The notes under the pieces are model-generated. The model ran no database searches and had not been told where the DNA came from. It was given only the letters and a program-made list of their open reading frames with translations. DNA of 64,000 bases from the NCBI GenBank assembly GCA_030323305.1, contig CP106741.1, positions 5,875,501-5,939,500 of the forward strand, written 5' to 3'. Made by a program: the position numbers and the translations under genes. Shown piece by piece: positions 18,103 to 28,889 of the stretch. Source of the DNA: Paenibacillus sp. CC-CFT747. Its GTDB lineage: Bacteria; Bacillota; Bacilli; Paenibacillales; NBRC-103111. Numbering within the stretch: the stretch's first letter is position 1; the number at the start of each line of letters is the position of its first letter.

Positions 18103-20376
18103 ATGATGAAGAACAGGAAGCGGTCAAGGAACTGGAAGAAGAAAGCCGGCCTCACCGGCGTCAGTCTGCTCGCGGCACTGCAGCTCGTTTCATCCGGCTC
18201 ATCTTTGAAAGCGGTTGCGGCGGAAGGAAATCCCCTTGCGGCAGCCACAGAAGGAAAACGGCAAATGGAATTTCTGGACAGGGGACTGGTCGCCGTCCAA
18301 ACCCCGGAAGGCAACTTCGTCAGCTGGCGTCTGCTGGGAACGGACCCGGAAGACATAGCCTTTCATCTATACCGGGACGGCCGCAGGCTCACGGACCAGC
18401 CCCTGACCTCTTCGACCAATTACTTGGATGCCGCGGGAACGCCCTCTTCCCGCTATACCGTTAAGCCGGTTGTAAACGGCAAGGAACAGGAAACCTCGGA
18501 GCCGGCCGGCGTCTGGGGGCAGCAGTATCGCGACATTCCTCTGAAGAAGCCGGCGGACGGCGTTAACCCCGACGGCTCCGTGTACACATACAGCGCGAAC
18601 GACGCTTCGCTCGGCGATGTGGACGGGGACGGCTTGCTGGAGCTTATCCTGAAATGGGATCCGTCCAACTCCAAAGACAATTCCCAGAACGGGGTGACCG
18701 GCCCCGTCTACGTGGATGCCTACCGCATGGATGGAACCTTCCTGTGGAGAATCGATCTCGGCCGCAACATCCGGGCCGGCGCCCATTATACCCAGCTGAT
18801 GGTCTATGACCTGGACGGGGACGGCAAAGCGGAAGTGGCCTGCAAGACGGCGGACGGAACGGTCGATGGAACCGGTAAGGTGATCGGAGATCCGACTGCC
18901 GATTACCGGAACAGCGAAGGACGCATCCTAGCCGGACCGGAATTCCTTACCATCTTCGAAGGGGCTACGGGCAAGGAGCTGACCAGCGTTCCATATGAGC
19001 CTCCGCGCGGCACGGTCACCGATTGGGGTGACGGCTACGGCAACCGGGTGGACCGGTTCCTCGCCGGGATCGCCTATCTGGACGGAGAGCGTCCAAGCCT
19101 CATCATGGCCCGCGGCTACTACACCCGGGCCGTACTGGCCGCCTATAACTGGCGCGACGGCGAGCTTAGCAAGGTGTGGACCTTCGATTCCAACGACCCC
19201 GGCAATGAAGGCTACCGCGGCCAGGGCAACCATAACCTGAGTGTGGCCGATGTGGATGGCGACGGCAAGGATGAGATCATTTACGGGGCCGCCGCCATCG
19301 ATCATGACGGCAAAGGGCTGTATACGACCGGCCTGGGCCACGGGGATGCCCTTCATGTCGGGGACCTCGATCCGAATCGACCGGGTCTCGAAGTGGTGCA
19401 GGTGCATGAGGATAAGAAATCCCCTTACGGCCTGGAATTCCGCGATGCCGCGACCGGAGAATCCCTCTGGGGCGTCTATACTGGTAAGGATACCGGCCGG
19501 GGCATGTCGGCCGATCTCGACCCGAGATACCCGGGCGAGGAAGCCTGGGCAGCCGGCATAAGCGGCTTGTTCAGCGCCACCGGCCAGAAGATCAGCGAGA
19601 CGACGCCTTCCTCGATTAACTTCGGCATTTGGTGGGACGGCGACCTTCAGCGGGAGCTCCTGGATCATACGTGGAACGGAACCACTACTACCGGCGTCGG
19701 CAAAATTGACAAATGGGATTACGAGAACAGCAAGCCCGTTCGTCTCTTGACCGCGGACGGCACCCTGTCCAACAACTACACTAAGGGAACTCCCGTGATT
19801 CAGGCGGACCTCATCGGCGACTGGCGGGAGGAGGTCATCTGGCGGACGGAGGACAGCACGGCTCTGCGCCTCTACACCACCACGAGTATGACCGAGCACC
19901 GGCTCCCCACCCTGCTTCACGATTCCGTTTACCGGCTGGGAATCGCCTGGCAGAACGTCGCCTATAACCAGCCACCGCACACGAGTTACTTCCTGGGAGC
20001 CGGGATGACGGAGCCTCCTCATCCGTCCCTCTATGTCAATCGGCCGGCTGAAGCGGAAATCGCTCCCCGGACGTTAAACCGGAAGAGCTCGGGCCAGTCG
20101 GTTACCGTAAAGGTTACCCTGCCCTCCTACCTGGGCGGCGCTTCCGGCGATGCCTCCTCCCTCTCCTTGCTTGTGGCGGGTAAAGAACTCAGCGCCGAAT
20201 CTGTGAAGGCCGAGGGCACTTCCGGGGACAGCGGCTTCGGCCTAATGGCCAAGGTCGACCGGAGCAAGCTGATCGAAGCTCTCGGCGACCGGTCGGGAGA
20301 GCAAACGGTGGAGGTAACCGGGCAGCTGGAGGATGGAACAAGATTCCATGGAACAGCGTCTCTTACCGTAAATTAA
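18103..20376 (+). CDS. yesW: Secreted rhamnogalacturonan lyase, PL11 (YesW-like)
   Basis: Intact 757-residue extracellular lyase that cuts rhamnogalacturonan I by beta-elimination. AAGGAGG lies 4 bases before ATG 18103 and 7 before ATG 18106, so the second may be the true start. A Sec signal peptide (about 1-40) ends near AVAAEG. The PL11 body has an N-terminal sandwich (FVSWRLLGTDPEDIAFHLYR) and an eight-bladed calcium propeller with DVDGDGLLELILKWDPSN, NIRAGAHYTQLMVYDLDGDG, ADVDGDGKDEIIYGA, FGIWWDGDLQRELLD and DLIGDWREEVIWR. About 80 C-terminal residues form an extra Ig-like or wall-associated domain. It is the only clearly secreted enzyme of the cluster and feeds the importers on the other strand. 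Confidence 0.95.
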   Translation: MMKNRKRSRNWKKKAGLTGVSLLAALQLVSSGSSLKAVAAEGNPLAAATEGKRQMEFLDRGLVAVQTPEGNFVSWRLLGTDPEDIAFHLYRDGRRLTDQPLTSSTNYLDAAGTPSSRYTVKPVVNGKEQETSEPAGVWGQQYRDIPLKKPADGVNPDGSVYTYSANDASLGDVDGDGLLELILKWDPSNSKDNSQNGVTGPVYVDAYRMDGTFLWRIDLGRNIRAGAHYTQLMVYDLDGDGKAEVACKTADGTVDGTGKVIGDPTADYRNSEGRILAGPEFLTIFEGATGKELTSVPYEPPRGTVTDWGDGYGNRVDRFLAGIAYLDGERPSLIMARGYYTRAVLAAYNWRDGELSKVWTFDSNDPGNEGYRGQGNHNLSVADVDGDGKDEIIYGAAAIDHDGKGLYTTGLGHGDALHVGDLDPNRPGLEVVQVHEDKKSPYGLEFRDAATGESLWGVYTGKDTGRGMSADLDPRYPGEEAWAAGISGLFSATGQKISETTPSSINFGIWWDGDLQRELLDHTWNGTTTTGVGKIDKWDYENSKPVRLLTADGTLSNNYTKGTPVIQADLIGDWREEVIWRTEDSTALRLYTTTSMTEHRLPTLLHDSVYRLGIAWQNVAYNQPPHTSYFLGAGMTEPPHPSLYVNRPAEAEIAPRTLNRKSSGQSVTVKVTLPSYLGGASGDASSLSLLVAGKELSAESVKAEGTSGDSGFGLMAKVDRSKLIEALGDRSGEQTVEVTGQLEDGTRFHGTASLTVN

Positions 20377-20414
20377 CCGGCGGCTCCGGCCAAAAAAATT
20401 TGCCCCATCTTCTT

Positions 20415-20461
20415 CAAAGGGCCTTCCCTTCGTCCTGGCTAGGACGAAGGGAGGCCCTTTG
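20415..20461. terminator. Long bidirectional hairpin between convergent genes
   Basis: Near-perfect inverted repeat of about 21 bp per arm (CAAAGGGCCTTCCCTTCGTCC and its complement), loop of about four bases. A second small palindrome (CGAAGAAAGGCCTTTTCG) follows at 20474. There is no long T tract on the plus strand, but on the minus strand AAATTTTTTTGG follows. Confidence 0.7.
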
Positions 20462-20566
20462 ACTGGACCAGACGAAGAAAGGCCTTTTCGACTGGAAATC
20501 TAGCCACACGGTCCGGCTGCCCTGACCTGGCTGCTGTTCTGACTAGGCTTGCCTAGCCCGCCCCAG

Positions 20567-21360
20567 TCAAGGACACCTGCCGGCCCGGACCCACCTCCGT
20601 GATCCCCCGTCGACGCCGAGCCACACGCTCAAAGCCGTCGGATTGTAAACAAAATCAAGAGAAGCGGAAAATTGGAGCTGCTCGAACGCCTTTACGTAAT
20701 CGGCGATCTCGATGTTCGTGGCATACCAGATTTCCGGCCGGCCGCCGGCGTAAGCACAGAACTCCTCCATGAGCTCCCAGTTGCCGTCAAGATCAAATTC
20801 ATAGCTGTGTCCCCATACATACATCAAATAGAGATACTGGGCCTTGTGGAGGGAAACGAACGTTTCCGCCTGCTTCATCAGGTTGTGCTTGTGATGACAC
20901 GTCGGCTGCCATTCGAGCCAATCGTCCGGCATGGAGAAGTTCCCCGTCGAGGCCACCACCCGGGAATACTCGATGCCAAGGGACGGCAGCATGCTCTTGA
21001 TCCGGCGGTTGTAGGAGCCGTTCGGATAGGACATGCCGCGCACCGTATACCCGGCGATCCGCTCCAGCCTCTTCCGGTCCTCCATCACCTCATGAACAAT
21101 CATCTCGTCGGGGCAGCGGGCAATGGTAGGATGGGTAAGCGTATGAGCGGCTATTTCATGCCCATCGTAAAGGGCCCGGATTTCCGCTTCGGGGATGCGG
21201 TCCTCCGCTTCAAAAAGCCCCCGTTCAGATGAAAGGTTCCTTTGATTCCGTTCCGGTTGAAGATGTCCACGAGACGCTTGTCGGCCGTTCTTCCGTCATC
21301 GTAGCTCATGGTTAAAGCCTTGTGCCTTCCTCCCGGAAAGCACAGGACGATTTTCGGCAT
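20567..21360 (-). CDS. Cytosolic polysaccharide deacetylase (NodB domain), one frameshift
   Basis: About 264 residues after repair. It starts MPKIVLCFPGGRHKALT without signal peptide. The NodB fold shows motif 1 TMSYDDGRTADKRLVDIF (catalytic/metal Asp pair) and motif 2 HTLTHPT (metal His pair), then SYPNGSYNRR. It should remove acetyl groups from an oligosaccharide in the cytosol, complementing the YesT-like esterase. The frame breaks near 21214 in AAAAA (plus); one base gives HLNGGFFEAEDRIPEAE. It is the last gene of the unit 24638 to 20567, just after the YesU homologue. Confidence 0.82.
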
Positions 21361-21380
21361 GGTGGTTCCCCCATTCTGGA

Positions 21381-22073
21381 TTATTTTCCGTAGACGCACA
21401 GCTCGGAATACTCCGCGATCAGCGGGGCCATCTGACGGAAGCCGATCTTTCCTCCCGCAAGGAGCGGACCGTAGGTATGGCCGTCGTCCTCCCAGGTGAA
21501 CAGGACCAACCCGTTGACGGAGAAAAAGAGCCGGCTGCCCTGCCGGACCGCCAGCATCCGGTAATCCCCTTCGGCGTTCGCCGTGCCGGGGATCGGGTCC
21601 GCTCCCTGGGCCACCAGATGAAAGCCGTAGCTTTTGCGGAGATTGCACGTGTGAAACGCCCTCTCCTCCGCCCAGCGGCGGCGGAAATAGGAAATATGGA
21701 ACGCTTGGATGTCCCCATGGTGATACTGGTCGTAGACGCCGGTCCGCGGGGCTAGCCCCGGATCAAAAAGATCCTTGCCTTCCCTTCCTTGGGTGCATAA
21801 GAACAGGATGGCGAGCCCCGGCTCGCGGACCGGCCGGAACCGCCAGGACACGGCCAAGTCCGGAGGGAATTCCTCCGGACACCAGAACACCAGGTTCGCG
21901 GCTTGGCCCTCCCCGGGATCCCGGGTGCTTTCAAGCCTCATCCTCTTCATGGGGAAGGTGACCGCCCCGTCCCCTTCCATCCGGAAGGAGCTTATGTCCC
22001 GCTCGCTTTCCAGAGGATTGGAATACAGCCGTTTCCATCCCGCCGGAATCAGGCTCTCTTCCGCTCGTTCCAT
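21381..22073 (-). CDS. yesU: DUF1961 family protein (YesU homologue)
   Basis: Intact, 230 residues. The start at 22073 (MERAEESLIPAGWKRLYSN) is preferred over an upstream in-frame codon because GGAG lies eight bases before it; it overlaps the exolyase gene by 25 bases. Concanavalin-like sandwich conserved with Bacillus YesU: NLVFWCPEEFPPDLAVSW, YDQYHHGDIQAFHISYFRRR, RAFHTCNLRKSYGFHLVAQG, GGKIGFRQMAP. Its activity is not established; in Bacillus it sits in the rhamnogalacturonan operon. No signal peptide, so it probably binds or acts on imported oligomers. Confidence 0.9.
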   Translation of the reverse strand: MERAEESLIPAGWKRLYSNPLESERDISSFRMEGDGAVTFPMKRMRLESTRDPGEGQAANLVFWCPEEFPPDLAVSWRFRPVREPGLAILFLCTQGREGKDLFDPGLAPRTGVYDQYHHGDIQAFHISYFRRRWAEERAFHTCNLRKSYGFHLVAQGADPIPGTANAEGDYRMLAVRQGSRLFFSVNGLVLFTWEDDGHTYGPLLAGGKIGFRQMAPLIAEYSELCVYGK

Positions 22074-24638
22074 TCCTTCAGCTCCTTCGGCAGCGTGTCG
22101 GCAATCAGGTCCAGGCTGATGATCGTGTTCAAGGACCACTGCGCCGCTTCATTCGTATTCATCCAGTCGATTTCCTGCAGCCGGTTGACATGGGTAACGG
22201 GAACGGCATCGTCCTGAAGATGGACGCGGGCAAACGGATTCTCCGCCAAAATGGCCCAGCATAAACGTCCGGTACGTTCATCCTTCGTATGATAGGCGCC
22301 GAAGGCGGCGATCGCGACGCTGAGGACCGGATGCTCGAACCGGCTCGTGCTGACCGCTCCCTTGGTCAGAAGATCTTTTTCTCCTGGGACTTGTTGTAAT
22401 AGACGCCGAGCTCGGCCATCATGTCCTCCCACTCGGCATCCTTCAGCATCCGGGCCAGCTCGAACCATACCTGCGGCCCTCCCATGCAGATCGCCAGGTG
22501 GCGGCCGTAATTGTCATCCCCCATCGGCACCAGCTTGCCGGTTTCGGGATAATAGCCATACGTCGGACCGGAGATCAGCCGGTAATTGGCCTGCTTGATG
22601 CAGTCGATGCCCGCCACAATTTTATCCCGGTATGCCGTATCCTCATACCGCTCCCAGCGCGTCATCCAGTTGGAGCTGAAGGCCGCCCAATCCGGGCCCA
22701 CCCGCACATGAGTCGGATGCTCGTCCTTCGGAAAGTAAGCCCGCATGGGATCCAGGCGGACGGTGGAGAAATCGGAATCCTTGACCTCATCGAGAATATC
22801 CCCGATACGCCCGTCGGCGGTCAGATAATAGTAGTAGCGGTGAAGGCCCGCCATGGCGATCCGGGCTTCCTTGCAGCCGCAGCCCCAGTGAACCACATTA
22901 TGCCGGGAGCCAAGCCCCGCGTACTCCCCGAAGTGATAGACATCCACCTCGCTCGTGTGCCGGGTCATGGCCTCGGCCATCCGGAAGATATCGGCACGCC
23001 CCGTGCGGAGGAACATGACCCACAGCCACATGTTGGGGGCAAGCTCGGTGTTCTGCCAGGCGCATCCGCCCAGGTCGTAATTCCACACATGACGGACCGG
23101 GTCGTAGCTGTGCATAAAATCGCCGAAGTCCCAGAATCCGTACCACTTGCGCTGCTCCACCTCTCTCTGATAGAAGGAAACAATGCCCTCCAGCCGGTCC
23201 TCGAGAAGGGCCTTTACCGGATGGCTGCGGTCGGGAAGGCTCCAATAGCCGAAAGCCCCGGTCTCGTGATAGTATTCCGGCTCACAGACGAGAAGAGACG
23301 GGGATTGGGCTTCCTCCCGCATGCGCTCCAGAAGCGCCGGGTCCGGCGTACTTCCGGTCACCCATAAGGTCAGTTCGCTCGTATGGCCGATTCCATACGG
23401 GGTAGCCCGGAGCTCCTCCGCTCCTTCATAGGACGACTCTACATGCGTCTCGGTGTCGTAGTGGCGCAGGTCCATGGAAGCGGCGTCCGGGCTCCAGAAC
23501 CACACGGTGAGGTTGGCCTCTCTCCCGTCAGCCCCTGGACCTCGAACCCGGCGGGATGCATTTCCCAGAAGCCGCGCAGCCCGGCGGCCAGCCCGCCCTG
23601 GGTCCCGCCGACATACGCAAGACCGCCCGCCCGGCGGCCTTCCGCCGCTTTCACCCAGGAGCAGCCTTCCTTCGTCCGCTTGGACAGGCGGTAATGCTCC
23701 GAGGAATCCTGCACGAGCTTGAAGCTGCCCCAGGTGGCGGAATCCTCCAGCAGGCCGAGGAAGTAGGCGTCCTCTTCTTCGTGGAAAAGCACCTTCTCCC
23801 CTCTCGTCTGCTTTTCGAACAGCTCGCGGTATTTTCCTTTGGTCCGGCGCGTATGCAGCGTTTTGGGAGACTCGCTGAAGAAGCCCTGGTCGCCGGCGAG
23901 GCGGATGTGCCGGTTATACAGAGGACCGTTCATCGGTACGTCCAACCGGATCCCGAGCCCCTTAATGAAGTCCGACTCCTCCCGCCCGTCATAGAAGAAG
24001 GTATAGACCAGCCGGATCGAATCCAAGCCGGCATAGAAAGAGAATCTTAGGACGAAGGGGAGCCATTCCCCGTTCCCCGATTGGGAACGGTGCCTTCCCT
24101 CCAGCTTAAGCACGGCACGGACCGGACCGTCCTGCTCCACCACGGCCTTGTCGAGCACGCTTCCGAAGGCGGTTTCGGTAACCGTCCGGATACCCGGGCC
24201 TTCGTTTCTTTCTTCCTTAAGGCAGATGAGATCCCCTCCGCTGCAGATCCGGTCGTCTTTCCGCCATATCCCGCGGAGCCAGTTCTCTCCCGAGCGCCCG
24301 ACAGCGAAACGGATCACGCCGGTATCGACCGCAATCTCCTCGTCGGATTCCGTGACCTTCACCCTGGAAGCGGATTCGGGTCCGGCCCCTTTCACCAGGA
24401 AGAAGCCTCCCTCCCCCTCGGGAATCACCGCCGCATGCGCGGACCATTTGACGCTGCCGTCCGGCCAGAAGGCGGCGGGCCAGCTTTGCACCGGCAGGAG
24501 CCCTCCCTCCTTCTCTCCGGACAGATGCAGAGTCTCCTGCCGGCCGAGCTCTCCTTCCTTCCACGGTACTCCCCAGGCTACGCCGGCCGGCAGGGATCCG
24601 GCTTGGTTCAAGCGGTTCAGTTTAATCTCGGTTGCCAC
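22049..24638 (-). CDS. Exo-rhamnogalacturonan lyase family protein (YetA/PL26-like), two frameshifts
   Basis: About 863 residues after repair, no signal peptide. A GTG start at 24638 (ATEIKLNRLNQAG) follows GGGAG. The N-terminal third is beta-rich (WPDGSVKWSAHAAVIP). The central alpha/alpha barrel region holds KWYGFWDFGDFMHSYDP, WNYDLGGCAWQNTELAPNMW, SRHNVVHWGCGCKEARIAM and GDDNYGRHLAICMGG. These match Bacillus YetA and the PcRGLX-type exolyases, which split unsaturated or saturated disaccharides from rhamnogalacturonan chain ends. Breaks lie near 23525 (CCC) and 22378 (TTTTT, plus strand). It would work in the cytosol on oligomers brought in by the adjacent importer. Confidence 0.83.
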
Positions 24639-24745
24639 GCCACTTCATCTCCCTTTATGGTTTCCTTCATTCTAGAAAGGAGGCGGTTTGCCGGCAATCG
24701 AACATTTTTGGCGGGAGCTTGCACTTTTTTATCAGACTTGAACAT

Positions 24746-27087
24746 TTAGGAGTGGCGGCTCAATTCGCGGTAACGCGTCGGGGTCATCCCCTCCAGCTTC
24801 TTGAAGATCCGGTTAAAATAGCTGTGCTGGTACCCCACCTGCTCGGCTACCTCGCTGATCTTCATTTCGGATTCCCGCAGAAGCTCCTTCGCCTTCTCCA
24901 TTCGGAGCTCGGTCAAATAATCAATGAAATTTTTGCCGGTCACCTGCTTGAAGGATTTGCTTAAGAAGAAAGGATTCGTTCCGATGTGATCGGCACAGTT
25001 GTCGAGCGAGATGTCGTTCTGGTAATGATTCTGGAGATAGATCATGGCTTCCTCGATATATCGCTTCACCTGTGCGTCGGTCCGGCCTCCCATTTCCTCC
25101 AGGAAAGGGGTGATGACCTTCTCCCGGAACCATGTCATGATGAGCTCGGGCTCGCGGATCTGGGAAAGCTGCTCATACCGATTGGCTCCCCCGAACAGGC
25201 GGTTGGGGTGAATGCCCGACACCAGAATAGCATGCTGAATGCTTCCGAGCAGCTGAAGCATGCCCTGCTGCACGTCGATTTCCTTGGCCCCTTTGCAGGT
25301 AAGCGCCTCCAAGAACGCTTGAAGAAGTTCTTCGGCTTCCGGCTGTCTGCCGGTTCGGAGGGCTTGAACGAGCTCCCTCTCCAGGGTGAAGGGATAGACT
25401 ACCTCTGCCGGGCTTCCCTCTGTAACCTCCTCCGTCAGATCGATCAGCTGGTTCTCATTCTCGAAATTGCGGTGAGAGACCGCATGCTTGACCCGCTCGA
25501 AAGCAAGCGGAATGTCCGTGACCTGCGTCACCGCCGGCGAGATCGCAAGCGTAACCCGCATGGTCAAAATCTGGTTGATCCCCTGCATCAGCTCCTGGCC
25601 GAACCGGTGCACCTTCTCCGCATGGGGCTCCTCCCCGGAACCATCAGGAGCACACCCGCCGTCAGATCATGAAAATTGATGGTATTGCTCTCGCCAAAAT
25701 GCTCCGCGGCCAGCTCGTCAATCATATTGACGGCGGCAAAGGTCACAAGGCCCTCATCTCCGTAACGGAATTTCCCTCCCATGCTGGTAATTCCGGTTAA
25801 TTGCAAATACAGGATGATGAACTTCCGGCCTTCAACCGGCCACTTGAAGCGCTCCATCCGCTTGCGGAGGTCTTCTTCCGAATAGGCATACAGGTAGCCT
25901 TGCAGCAGCTGATGCAGAAAACCCTCCTTCACATGGGGAAGCTGCTCCGCAAGCCGCGTGTTCAGCTCCCGGCTTTCCCGGTTCAAATTGTGCCAGTGGG
26001 ATTCAATTAAAGCGAACTCGTCTTCCCTTTCCCGGGAGGCCGGCGGCTTACCGGCAAAGAGCACCTGAACGAGCCGGTTGACAGGTGAGTAAATTTGCCG
26101 GGAGGCGAGCCAGGCCAGCAGGGCGGCCAGCAGCAGCGCACACAAGCTTACGGCGACAATCAGCTTGGAGAGGAAGACGACCGGCGCCGTGATCTGGGTA
26201 ATCGGAGAGGCGGACACCAACGTCCAATCTTCCGAAATGCGCGAAAGCTTCCCGTACGAAACCGTGTAGGTCGTCCCCTTCCAATTATAGAAGAACGACC
26301 CTTTCGAAGCCGGCAGGGTGCCGACCTTCTTCTTCAGCTCCATAACCAAGGGCGAATTGGAAGCGCTTGCTGAAGACGAAACGAACAGATCGCCCGAATC
26401 CTGCGACAGAAAGGTCTCCCCGTCATTATAGGGAGTAAGCGTGCTCAGCAGGCTGGCGACCTTCGCTCCATCGAAACGCAGCAGCAGAACGCCAAACGGC
26501 TGGAACGTGCCGCCCGGGATTTGATGGACGAGGATAAGATCCCGTTTGCCCTTCCCCTCCGCATCAAAAGCCTTTTGGGACCAATAGGTCACCTGCTTGG
26601 TCCGGATCAGCGGTTCATACACGGCGGATGCCGTCTGGTTGTCCAGCACGGTGTATTCCGGATTGAAGAGCACGCGGCGCTCCCCGCCTAAATACAGCTC
26701 CACCTTTTTGACCATGGAATTGGAGCCTTCCATCACGAGCAAGGTTTTGGTGATGTCATTCGTCTTCTCATAATTTTGCACAAAATTAGTTTCGATCAGA
26801 TTGGTATCGAACTTGCTGTCAAACGCCCAGTGGGAAAGAAGCAGCTCCAGGTTGCCGAGCTGGTCGTCGATATTATGCGAGCGCTGTTCAATCTGACGGT
26901 AATGCAGCTGAAGAAGCTCGCTCTTTACCCGCCCTCCGGCCATTCCGTACAGGAGACCACCGATAATGAGGCCGGGGACCCCAGCCACGATGAAGATCAT
27001 GATAAGGCTTTTTCTATAGAATCGTCCTGCCGAGCCCGGCTTTTTGGTCCGTTCGCGGAACCATCCCGCTCCCATCGCTTTCAGCAT
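24746..27087 (-). CDS. Membrane-bound AraC family regulator with extracytoplasmic sensor (YesS-like), one frameshift
   Basis: About 780 residues after repair. The start at 27087 (MLKAMGAGWFRERT) follows GGTGAG. Two membrane segments (about residues 28-50 and 300-325) flank a Cache-like outside domain. A cytosolic linker and C-terminal AraC helix-turn-helix follow (CADHIGTNPFFLSKSFKQ, VGYQHSYFNRIFKKLEG). The layout is that of Bacillus YesS, a one-protein transmembrane sensor that binds DNA. The frame breaks near 25635 in CCCC (plus); one base gives MVPGEEPHAEKVHRFGQE. It sits between the importer genes and the exolyase gene in one direction, so it probably activates both. Confidence 0.87.
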
Positions 27088-27225
27088 CGTCTCACCAACC
27101 TGATCGATTATTTGTCTCGCGGTTCTAATCTTAGTATGAGGATACCCTTCGGGATAAGCCGCCACAAGCAAATTATCAGAGGATTTCGATTACTTTTCCG
27201 ACTTTTTCGCGCCAAACGTCAAGAA

Positions 27226-27249
27226 AGCCATGCCCGGGAGGGCACAGCT
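27226..27249 (-). terminator. Stem-loop after CUT1 binding-protein gene
   Basis: Minus-strand AGC-TGTGCCC / GGGCATG-GCT stem then TTTCTT, 17 bases after the binding-protein stop. Weak terminator or mRNA stabiliser. Confidence 0.5.
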
Positions 27250-27265
27250 GACTGACGAAGCTCGG

Positions 27266-28845
27266 CTAGTTATTTTTGGGGGCTGCGGCATAGAGCTCGT
27301 TCATTTCCTTCACCAGGTCGTCTCCCCGCTCTTCTTCCAGGTTTCGAAGGCCGCCTTCAAGCCGGCTTCATCCAGCTGCCCGACGATAAATTTAATCCGG
27401 GCGTCGTTGACGATATTATCCAGCTGCTGGCCTTTCTGGGAGTAAACCGTGGAAATGAACGGTTCCGCCGGGTTAGCCACGATATACTTTTCCGCTTCCT
27501 TCTGAATCTTGGTCGTCTGCAAACGCAATGGGGTTTGCTTAACCTTCAGCCCCTGATCCTCCGGAATGAAAGTCAGCATCTGGTTCAGGCCTTCCACCTC
27601 GGATTCCAGCAAAGCCGAATCCTTGCTCGGCTCGACAAAATCACCGGCTTTGGTGTAATGCTTGCCTTCGATCCCGTAGCCGGCCAGCGTCTGAAGCTCC
27701 GGCTCGTTCATCTTGTCGATGAAGGTCAGCACTTTCTTCAGATCCTCTTCATTCTTAACCGTTGATTTAGGGATGGCTAGCATGCCGGCAAAGCCGGATG
27801 TGGGAAGCGCCCGAAGGCCCTGGCTGCCGGTCACACCGATGATGTTATCGACATAATGCTTGTCAGGCTGGTCCTTGCCTTCCTTGGCAAGAGCGGCGTG
27901 GATCTTGTCATCGAGGCGTGCCGCATTGTCGGTTACGTCTACGATTACTCCGGCTTGGTTGTTAACGACCGGATCGTTCCATTTGGCGCTGTCGAAGACG
28001 GCAAAATCCTGGTTGATGAGCTTCTCGTCATACAGCTTCTTCATGAATTTCAAAGCTTCCAAGTATTCGGCTGTCTGGTGTTCGGGAACCAGCTTGCCGT
28101 CCACTACTCCCCATTTGTTCGGAGCGCCAAACCACAGCTTGATCGTATCGAAGCCGCTCGCCCACTGCCCCGTCCACTTGACCAGCACCATGCCGTACGT
28201 GTCGTTCTTTCCGTTTCCATCCGGATCCTTCTCTTTAAACGCTTTCAACATATTGTAGAAATCATCGATCGTCTTCGGCGTCTGCATGCCCACCGCGTCA
28301 AGCCAATCCTTGCGGTAGTTGATGCCGTTGCGTCCGAGAGCCCGCCCCCGGTATATTCCGTAGTTTTTGCCTTCGATGGAGGAATTGTTCAGGATAACCG
28401 GGTTGGCCTTGCTCAAGTTCGGATAATCCTTCAAATATTTGCCCACTTCCCAGAAAGCGCCCGTCTTGGCTGCGTTCACGAAGCTCGGCGATTTCACATC
28501 CGGCACGTAGATGATGGTCGGAAGCTTGCCGGAAGCCATAGTGATGTTGAACTTGTCTCCGTAGGAGGAATTCGGAACCCACTCAAAATGCAGATTGGTG
28601 TTCGTTTTCTTCTCGATCTCAAGCGCGACAGGGCTGTCGTCCTTCGGGTAGTTCGTCTTGAAGATGGGGATCATGATGCTGATGTCGTAAGGCGCCTGCG
28701 CCTGCTGGTTGTTTCCGCTTGAGCCGGCGGATGCGGACGGAGACGGAGCCGCCGATTGGCCTCCGCATCCCGCCAAGCTCGTGACGGCCAGCGTTCCGGC
28801 TGCCGCCATTGTCATCCAACGCTTTGTTCTCTTGTTTGCTTTCAT
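27266..28845 (-). CDS. CUT1 extracellular solute-binding protein (LplA/YtcQ type), one frameshift
   Basis: Lipoprotein receptor for an imported oligosaccharide, about 526 residues after repair. The start at 28845 has GGGAGG seven bases before. Signal peptide with lipobox SLAGCGG (Cys about 27). A family-1 binding fold follows: PYDISIMIPIFKTNYPKDDS, TMASGKLPTIIYVPD, YRKDWLDAVGMQTPKTIDDF, and KTIDDFYNMLKAFKEKDPDG. The frame breaks near 27325 in CCCC (plus); one base yields the tail KKSGGDDLVKEMNELYAAAP instead of an early stop. It follows two permease genes and is probably specific for rhamnogalacturonan fragments, by analogy with YtePQ/YtcQ importers. Confidence 0.88.
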
Positions 28846-28889
28846 TGGAATGCCTCCCTTAATTGGTTGTGCTTATATCGCAAATCCGT

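Noticed and set aside
18928-20022. Minus-strand open frame of 364 codons
   Set aside because: Antisense to the PL11 lyase; GC-rich coding sequence leaves long open frames on the other strand. No family features.
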